This document shows, piece by piece, positions 1 to 7,800 of a stretch of 10,774 nt of DNA. The translations under genes and the position numbers were made by a program. The DNA is from Nanobdellota archaeon (GTDB taxonomy: Archaea > Nanobdellota > Nanobdellia > Woesearchaeales > GW2011-AR15). The notes under the pieces are model-generated. The model was not told the DNA's origin. It saw only the letters and a program-made list of their open reading frames with translations, and searched no databases. The stretch lies in the NCBI GenBank assembly GCA_013335235.1, contig JAAXVZ010000022.1, positions 1-10,774 of the forward strand, written 5' to 3'. How positions within the stretch are numbered: the first letter of the stretch is position 1; the number at the start of each line of letters is the position of its first letter.

Positions 1-2
1 AA

Positions 3-644
3 TTTGACGGTGCAGATGATTATATCAACATCACAGCCAATAATACACTAAATGTCCAGACTGGAAATTTCACAGTGTCTGCATGGTTCAACCAGCCAAA
101 CTCTAAGAGCGGTATATTGATTAACAAAGATAACTGTGGTAATGCCGGAGGATGGTATCTTTCTGTTGATTGGGATGGCACAGTCAATTTTAGGATTATC
201 GGATCTACAGATGTATATGTTACAGGTACAAGCACAACTGCAAATGCTTGGCATCATGCAGTCTTTGTCAAAGAAGGCACAGCAATGCGTCTATATGTAG
301 ATGGCATTCTTAGAGACTCAGACACAGCCCCTTCAGGGATTATTGCAACAAATTATGAGCTGATATTGGGAAACAGAAGAGGTTCAATATTTGATCCGGA
401 TGGCTGCGGAGATAGCTGGTACAAGGGATCTCTTGATGAAGTCAAGATATATAACTCCTCTTTAAGCTATAGCCAAATCTACCAGGAGTTTTTGGTTGGC
501 AACAGCAGCAGAAATCCCAATATTTTAGTTTTTAATGAAACAGCAGCGTATGATCAGTGGTATTGCTCAGTCACTCCGAACGACGGCACTCAGGATGGTA
601 CAACAGCAAACTCTAGTGCTGTCACGATTTATCCATTTAATTTA
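3..644 (+). repeat. LamG domain 1 plus closing Ig half (first cassette, 5' truncated)
   Basis: This is the end of a cassette of the same type as A-E. It runs from the LamG opening motif FDGADDYI (3) through SLDEVKIYN (near 430-456) to the Ig closing half with NETAAYDQWYCSVTPNDG and NSSAVTI. The opening Ig half must lie upstream of the window. Its LamG core differs from the other five and carries its own cysteine pair (DNCGNAGG, DGCGDSW). Confidence 0.8.
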
Positions 645-1778
645 GTGAATATAAGTGCAATTGACTGTGAAATAAACTCTACATCATGGTTACCATGCAC
701 ATCAGCATTATGGAATGACACAATCTCACAAGTTCGTGTAAATTGCACATCTACAAACAGCATAAGGTATGTGACATATAATATATCCAACACACCAGAT
801 TCCTCTACTAAGTTCAATTCAAGCAATGCGACATCTAACACTAGCAACAGTTGGACTTATAATAATCCAGACCTTAAGATATCTGACTCTGGAGAGTTCA
901 AGTTGACTGTATCATGCTATGATGGAAATTATCTGCAAGTTAACACAACCTCCTGGACAGTTCCTTGGGGATACTTGAACGCATCATGGGTATCTCCGGC
1001 AACAGACATTAATCTTTCACAGAACAAGACTCGGGCATTTACCTCAGTGGTAGAATGCATCCAGGGGGAGTGCGGGGATGTCGCTGTCACAATTGACCCG
1101 ATAATGTCTTTAACTCAGGGTAGCAATAACTATTCTATAGAATCAAATGCAACATACGCAATTGTGATGACAAGCTCATCTAATTGGTTTGGAGAATATT
1201 GGTTTGACCTGGAAAGGGACCCGACTAAGGCAACAAAGCTCACTGCCACATGCGGAGCAGACTGCTATTTCTTCAATCATTGGGTACCTCCGAGCGCAAG
1301 TGCATTGACAACAGGGCATTCTATAGAAATCATAGAAAATAGCACAACAAGGATAAAAATCAAAACAAACCACTATCAAACCAGTTCAAGGAACGAAACC
1401 GCGTATATTACGTTTTATCCTAGCGGGCAGATCTTCTTTTATAATAATATAACTTCATTAGGTGCAACTATTACTGATTCAGAATATCCTTTTTTAAATC
1501 TTATCAGTTCATTCACAGGCAATTATACAGTCGACAATTCCCTTGATTATATCTTGCGAAAGCAGACTGGAATAGAAAACTCATCAACTTATGCATTAAT
1601 CTCAAATAAGGCTCTTTCCGGATCTATAAACGGTGATGATGGTGATGACAGAGAATGGTGGCTCTCTTCCAGCGATATAAACATTGCAACAGGGCAAAGC
1701 CAATATTTCATATTGCAGTATGTATTGAAACCTAATTCCATGAACCAGGATGACATAATAAGCAGAAGGAATGATTAG
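3..1778 (+). CDS. Giant LamG/Ig-like surface protein, upstream part (5' partial, ends at in-frame TAG)
   Basis: The reading frame is open from the left edge (first full codon at 3), so the start and any signal peptide lie outside the window; the ATG at 75 is internal to a LamG domain. There are 591 codons before the TAG. Residues 1-about 170 are the end of a LamG/ConA-like lectin domain: FDGADDYI opening motif, WHHAVFVKEGT core strand, and the closing motif GSLDEVKIYN. Next comes the closing half of an Ig domain (QWYCSVTPNDG), then Ig-like sequence with several Cys (about nt 645-980), then a beta-rich region I do not recognise. Many N-X-S/T sequons suggest an N-glycosylated extracellular protein. 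The frame continues after the TAG without another stop until 9525, so this is probably not a separate gene. Role inferred: glycan or surface binding. The LamG call is firm; the rest is not. Confidence 0.85.
   Translation, partial: FDGADDYINITANNTLNVQTGNFTVSAWFNQPNSKSGILINKDNCGNAGGWYLSVDWDGTVNFRIIGSTDVYVTGTSTTANAWHHAVFVKEGTAMRLYVDGILRDSDTAPSGIIATNYELILGNRRGSIFDPDGCGDSWYKGSLDEVKIYNSSLSYSQIYQEFLVGNSSRNPNILVFNETAAYDQWYCSVTPNDGTQDGTTANSSAVTIYPFNLVNISAIDCEINSTSWLPCTSALWNDTISQVRVNCTSTNSIRYVTYNISNTPDSSTKFNSSNATSNTSNSWTYNNPDLKISDSGEFKLTVSCYDGNYLQVNTTSWTVPWGYLNASWVSPATDINLSQNKTRAFTSVVECIQGECGDVAVTIDPIMSLTQGSNNYSIESNATYAIVMTSSSNWFGEYWFDLERDPTKATKLTATCGADCYFFNHWVPPSASALTTGHSIEIIENSTTRIKIKTNHYQTSSRNETAYITFYPSGQIFFYNNITSLGATITDSEYPFLNLISSFTGNYTVDNSLDYILRKQTGIENSSTYALISNKALSGSINGDDGDDREWWLSSSDINIATGQSQYFILQYVLKPNSMNQDDIISRRND
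1776..1778 (+). other. Single in-frame TAG splitting one giant reading frame
   Basis: TAG at 1776-1778 is the only stop in this frame between position 3 and the TGA at 9525. Upstream codons read IISRRND and downstream codons read RNPANTTSGNLTV, both in the same secreted-protein style, with no gap, start signal or change of frame. Possible explanations are a nonsense mutation, a consensus error, readthrough, or amber recoding such as pyrrolysine. Which residue stood here is unknown; Trp (TGG to TAG by one transition) is a guess. Confidence 0.9.
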
Positions 1779-1853
1779 AGAAATCCTGCAAACACGACGA
1801 GCGGAAACCTTACAGTCATTACAGGTTCATTAGTAACAAATGATTTTGGAGAT
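1779..1853 (+). other. In-frame coding bridge between TAG and the nominal GTG start
   Basis: These 25 codons contain no stop and read RNPANTTSGNLTVITGSL followed by VTNDFGD. The composition (Asn, Thr, a sequon) matches both sides. I see no archaeal promoter, no well-spaced Shine-Dalgarno sequence and no terminator here; GGAG at 1848-1851 is only two bases from the GTG. The segment is best read as protein-coding sequence joining the two ORFs. Confidence 0.75.
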
Positions 1854-4800
1854 GTGAACAGCGATAGTTATAATGACGCAGAGGGTGCGTATGTATTTAG
1901 GGCAAGCGCAACATCTCTAGATCGCAATTCATTGGTCTTTAATATTTCAGGAGTTACTTATACAAGATATACTCCTGTTTTCAAAATATATAACTATACG
2001 GCAAATGTATTACCGACAGTTATCTTGACCAATAGTACAGGCAGCTATACATTAACGTCAGGCACAGACTATAATGCGGCTTTCCAGAATAACAGCAATT
2101 CTAGCGATATAATCCTTGTGCAGTATCTCAGGAATATTGGTTCTAATGTCCAGTTCAATATCAACTCTGAGTCAAAGGGCGCAATATCCACTATACCTGG
2201 AACAAGGCCGTTCTGGACTTCTTCCACTAATCCAGATACATGCCAGAACTTAAAACGCGGTTATTCATGCACTACATCATGGACAGTCAATGCTACAGGG
2301 ATACCAGGAGATGCATACACTTTCTTTGTTATTTATGACGCAAGCAGTTATTCAGATTATGTCCTAAGTAATGAGACAGGGAGGATAAATATCACAATTG
2401 ATGGCGGCAATATGCCCGATGTGACAGGTCTTTCAATCACACCCCCCTATCCCAATACTACCTCGACACTACAATGCTACGCTACTATCCTCAGCAATTT
2501 TAACTCGAGCCTTAATGTGGAGTATTGGTGGTACAACAACTCTGTCCTAGCGCTATCCGGGAACACGACAGGTGTATCAAACAACACGAATACCTTGATA
2601 TCTGCGCTTGGAGATGGCAGCACCACATATGGGGAGACATGGAACTGCACAATAAGAGCTTATGACGGGACATCATATTCAGGTTACAACAGCACGGCGG
2701 TCTATATCTACGATCAAACCAACCCCTCTTGCCAAGTCTTGCCAATAATAGAGGATTCAATATTTGAGTATCAGTACAACAGCTCTTACATAATCTATTA
2801 CAACAATTACACTTCAGGCACATTCAATGTCACTGTTTTAGCGTCTGATTCAGAGGCAGGGATAAGGAATGTGACATTCCCTGCGGCAGTAAGCATAGGC
2901 AGCGTCGACACAGCATCGCCTTACCAGATAACATACGTTTGGGACCAGGCAGATAGCTTCGATAATAACGCTACAGCCACATGTTATGATGCCACAGGAA
3001 ATAGCAACACAACAACCTTCTCTATATACTTAGACAATGCTGGACCAACAGGAGGACACGTAGGATATACTGGTAGTTTCACTAATAGCACGCAGGTCAC
3101 TTTCAGTTCAGGTTCTGATGCAGGCTCTGGAGTCAATGCTTCAAGGCCAAGGCTATTTAGGAAAAGCGCAAATGTCTTAGACAACAACATCTGCGGATCT
3201 TACTCTGCTTGGTCACCGATAGGGTCTCCTGCTCCCTCAAGCCCATACATAGATTCGCTTACAGGAACAATATGTTACCAATACACTTATGCAGTCTGGG
3301 ATAATGTAGAGAACAACGCAAATTTCACAAATACTTCAGAGCTGATTTACAACAACCGGCCTACACACACAGCGCCGAATATAACACCGGCATTCGCCAA
3401 TGCTACAAGCAACCTGACTTGCAATTGGAATAGTGTCTCTGATTTGGACGGCAATACAGTTAGGAATATCACTAACTGGTACAAGAACAATGTGTCGACA
3501 ACAGTGTTATATATGCCCTTTGAGGGGGTTGGTGGAAGGGAGAGCACAGATGCTACAGACTACTCAGGGTATGGGAATAATGGAACTGTGTTTGGTGCGC
3601 AGTTCAATAGGACTGGAGGAAGGGTGGGAGGCGCATATTCTTTTGACGGAATCGATGATTTTATCTCTACACCAGCTAGTATCTCGCTCTCACCTAATTC
3701 TAACATCACTATTGAAGGCTGGATCAGGATGAACGAGTCATATAACATGACAGCTGATTCAGTTTATGGTGTCGTTGATAAAGGAGACTATCAGTTATTT
3801 TTGGCAAACTATGATGGTAAGTTATATTGGGTATTGAATGACGCAGCTGCAGACGCATTTTCCTGGCCTACCGGACAGAACCTTGTGAGCAATGTCTTCG
3901 GGATGGCAGTATGGAACAGTGACTTATATGTCAGTGGGGATTTTGCAGATGCAGGCGGCGACTCGGACGCTGACAGGATAGCGAAGTGGGACGGGAGCGC
4001 ATTTTCCTGGCCAACAGGGCAGAATCTTTCAGGGGCAGTAAGCTCAATGGCTGTATGGGACGGAGATTTGTATATTGGAGGATCGTTTGCAGATGCAGGC
4101 GGCGACTCGGACGCCGACAGGATAGCGAAGTGGGACGGGAGCGCATTTTCCTGGCCAACAGGACAGACGCCTTCCAGTGATATCTTATCAATGGTTGTGT
4201 GGAATGGTGATTTAATCATCGGTGGCCAGTTCACAGCAGCAGGTGGAGACCCAGATGCCAATTACATAGCGAAATGGAATGGGACAGCATTTTCCTGGCC
4301 AACAGGGCAAGGCCTCTCTTCTCTTGTATATAGTATGGCGGTATGGAATGGCGACCTATATGTTGGCGGATCGTTCGCAGATGCCGGCGGCGATTCAGAT
4401 GCGGATAGGATAGGGAAGTTCGGCACATCCTCAGTTAAATCAATAGCTTCAGCAACATCGCAGTGGACGAGCAACACATGGTATCACATTGCAGGGACTT
4501 ATGACGGGACATATATGAGATTATTTGTCAACGGTGTTCTGGAGAACTCGGCAGCAACAAGCATCTCGGTTGATTCTACAGGAAAAGAGCTATATATTGG
4601 GAAGATGCATGGAAATCAATTCGGAGGATTATACGGCAGTTCAGAGACAGGAGAGCTGTTCCAGGGCACAATTGACGAAATTAAGATATATAATTCATCA
4701 GTGTCTGCTGATCAGATTCTTGCAGATTATAACGCAGGCAGCATAAGCAGGAATTCAATTATACTTATTAGGAACGAGACATCAGTAAATGAAACATGGC

Positions 4801-7800
4801 TCTGCTCGGTCACACCTAATGACGGCTATTCTGATGGGGTGACACTGAATTCAAGCTCTATCACTATCCTTAATACACCTCCGACCCATGGTACACCTTT
4901 TATAACACCTTCACTGCCAAACACTACAAGCGACCTGACCTGCAACTGGAATAGCATTCAGGATATTGATGGTGATGAAGTTGTCAACATCACAAACTGG
5001 TACAAGAACAATGTATCAGCGACAGTGTTATATATGCCGTTTGAGGGAGTGAATGGGAGAGAGAGCACAAATGCGACAGACTACTCAGGTTTCGGGAATA
5101 ATGGAACTGTGTTTGGAGCGGCATGGGACAGGACAGGTGGAAAGGTCGGAGGAGGATATAACTTTGATGGAGACCTTGACTATATTGGCCTAAGAAACCC
5201 AATTAGGCAGGTTGACACATTTACAATCTCATTATGGGTGAAACCAAAGTTCACTTCTGACAATGCGATATTCTTCTCTACCACCTCCTCTAATGAGGGT
5301 TGGGCTGTTGCAATGGACCGCTCTTATGGCGATTGCGGAAATGGAGATATTTGCATTTGGCTATATAGAGACGGTGTCGGAGGATACATAGATTATGCAT
5401 ATGATCTGCCTGTAAACCAATGGTCGCATTTAGCAGTCACTTACTCAAACATCACTGGAGAATTAGTAATTTATCTTAATGGAACAAGATTGCATAATGA
5501 GACGACCGCATGGCATCCGGCAACAGGAGGCGCGCAGTATTCCTCAATCAATTATGGTGACCCGACATGGGGTCCAGCGGACATGTATCTGAATGGTTCA
5601 ATAGATGAAATTAAAATTTATAATTATACTCTTACACAACCCCAGGTCTTGACAGAGTACCTGGCAGGGGTAAGTGCGATAAACGCAAACATTATTGATC
5701 AGAATGAAACCTCTGCAAATGAGCAATGGATCTGTGCAGTCACACCTAACGACGGCTATACTGACGGGGTAACAAAGAATTCAACTGCAGTTTCAGTCCA
5801 AAATCTAGCTCCGACCCATGATACTCCTTTCATAACACCTTCACTTCCAAACACTACAAGCAACCTGACCTGCAACTGGAACAGTGTCTCTGATTTAGAT
5901 AATGATAATGTCGTGAATATAACCACCTGGTACAAGAACAATGTCTCAACAACAGTCCTCTATATGCCGTTTGAGGGAGTGAATGGGAGAGAGAGCACCA
6001 ATGCGACAGACTACTCTGGGTATGGCAATAATGGAACTGTATTTGGTGCGACCTGGAATAGAACAGGAGGAAAAGTAGGGGGGGCCTATGCATTTGATGG
6101 TTCAGATGATTACATAAATACCAATCTCTCTTTTACAGGTGTTCAGAATTTCACTGTGACTTTATGGGCATATACACGCGTGCAAGAGGATTACAAGACA
6201 TTCTGGTCCTCAGATGTTGCCGGCGGAGGCTGTGGCGGGGATGGGTTGTTTTTAGGGAACTCAGGTATCCTTTATTTCAGGGTAGCTGGCGCTTATGTCA
6301 CAGCAACAATAGCAAACATCACAAATAGATGGGTCCATGTTTCTGCAACATATAATCCCACAAGCAGGAAAGTGTTTATAGATGGTATGCAGAACCTATC
6401 AGATGCAGGCGGGTCAGCAACAACCGGAAATGTCAACTTCCAGATAGGCGCGTATAACAATTGCATTGCGAATAGCAATTTCAATGGTTCTATTGATGAA
6501 GTGCGCGTTTATAACTACACTTTATCACCGGAACAGATATGGGCAGATTATCAGATAGGCCTATCCAACAGAACAGCAAATCTAATTGTAAGTAACGAAT
6601 TGGCACTAAATCACCAGTGGACATGCTCAGTCACTCCCAATGATGGGTATGCAGATGGAATCTCCTTGAATTCCAGTTCAGTCACAGTACAGTCAGGGAA
6701 TATCGCGCCATCTGTAACAGCATTCACATTGCGTCCTCTAATTGCAAACACCTCCTCAATACTTGAGTGCAATGCAACTATTGTAGATGACATGAACACA
6801 ACCTCAAATGTAGAGTACTGGTGGCACAATTCCAGCTCACTGATGCTTGGCGGAAATAAGACTGTATTAAACAACACAAATACAATCATTAGCACATTAG
6901 GCGCAGGCAATACAACCAAATATGAGTTGTGGAATTGCACAATCAGAGCATATGATGGCTCGCTTTATTCAGGGTACAATTCAACTACGCTCAACATCTC
7001 AAATGAACCACCATTACATGGCATGCCTACAATAATTCCTGCACTTCCTAACAAGACAAGCAATCTCACGTGCAATTGGAACAGTGCGTCTGATTCAGAT
7101 AGCGATAATATCCTGAATATCACGAACTGGTACAGAAATAATGTCTCGACAACGGTGTTATATCTTCCCTTTGAAGGCGGTTCTAATTCTACCTATACTA
7201 GTGATTATTCAGGACATGGAAATGAGGGTATTGTATATGGCGCCACTTGGAACAGGACAGGGGGAATGGTTGGTGGAGCTTATAGTTTTGATGATGATTC
7301 AAATTATATTGATACTAATTATAATTTTTCAGGGTTAGAGTCTTTCACTGTATCACTATGGGCTTACACAAGAAACCAAGGAAATTACAGGACTTTTTGG
7401 TCTGCCTACGACAATAGTATTTTTTGCGGAGGAGATGGCCTGTTCTTAGGCAATTCTAATGTTTTGTATTTTAGAGTTGCTGGTGACCTTAGGCAATCTA
7501 CTATTGGCAATATCACAAATAATTGGGTAAATATTGTTGCCATGTACAACAGCACAGGCAGATTCGTGTATATAGATGGCAAACTTAATCTATCCGATGT
7601 CGGCGGAAGCCCCACAACAGGAGTTACACCTCTTCAAATTGGAGAATATGACGATTGTACAGGTGGAACAAATTTCCTGGGCTTGATTGATGAATTTAAA
7701 TTCTACAACTACACATTATCGCTTCAACAGATCCAGGCAGATTATCAAGCAGGGCTTACAGGGCATCCTTCAGGTATTATTATCAATAGTGAGACCTCAG

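Larger units (their letters stand above)
645..2411 (+). other. Beta-rich region of unassigned domains spanning the TAG
   Basis: No LamG cassette occurs here. About 645-980 looks Ig-like with Cys pairs (AIDCEINSTSWLPC, VRVNC, TVSCYDG). About 980-1775 holds beta-type sequence with two Cys-X(3-4)-Cys pairs (CIQGEC, CGADC) and an acidic patch NGDDGDDREWW. After the TAG comes DVNSDSYNDAEGAYVF, similar to calcium-binding DxNxDG loops, then a beta-rich stretch to TIDGGN. I recognise no named family and assign no function beyond an extracellular location. Confidence 0.5.
3855..4430 (+). repeat. Four tandem 144-bp (48-residue) propeller-type repeats
   Basis: Units start at 3855, 3999, 4143 and 4287, spaced exactly 144 bp. 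Consensus features in order: AFSWPTGQ, a short variable stretch, a SMAVWNGDLYVGG core strand, SFADAGGD, then DRIAKW(D/N)G. Alternating hydrophobic and Gly-Gly turns resemble one four-stranded blade per unit, as in kelch-like and similar bacterial surface repeats with 'LYVGGxFxxAGG'. Four units could close a small propeller or be an incomplete one. Residues 668-859 of the main ORF. Function unknown; protein or glycan binding is plausible. Confidence 0.85.
3357..4874 (+). repeat. Cassette A: Ig with inserted LamG 2, itself carrying a propeller insert
   Basis: Opening Ig half (LTCNWNSVSDLDG, ITNWYKNN) at 3357-3497. The LamG runs 3498-4743, from VLYMPFEG and SFDGIDDFI to GTIDEIKIYN. It is broken after GKLYWVLND by 576 bp of propeller repeats (3855-4430) and resumes at SSVKSIASATSQW and WYHIAGTYDG. 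The closing Ig half (ETWLCSVTPNDG, NSSSITI) is 4744-4874. Without the insert the cassette is the usual length, about 940 bp. Confidence 0.8.

Noticed and set aside
75..77. ATG at 75 as the true start of the first gene
   Set aside because: The frame is open to the left edge and codons from 3 encode the typical LamG opening FDGADDYI, so this Met-equivalent codon is internal.
3433..3732. 99-codon + strand frame overlapping cassette A
   Set aside because: Out-of-frame shadow of the opening Ig half and LamG start. Similar shadows recur at 7141 and 8068 because the cassettes repeat.
3809..4261. 150-codon open frame on the - strand
   Set aside because: It lies antisense to the propeller repeats, and its own internal repetition mirrors the 144-bp periodicity. 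Not an independent gene.
3855..4430. Regular direct repeats as a CRISPR array
   Set aside because: The 144-bp units are coding, in frame and similar throughout their length, with no short repeat/unique spacer pattern.
6078..6084. Seven-G tract in cassette C as a phase-variation or frameshift site
   Set aside because: The frame is intact across it (KVGGAY as in other cassettes), and a single short tract with no sign of frame change is not enough to claim slippage.
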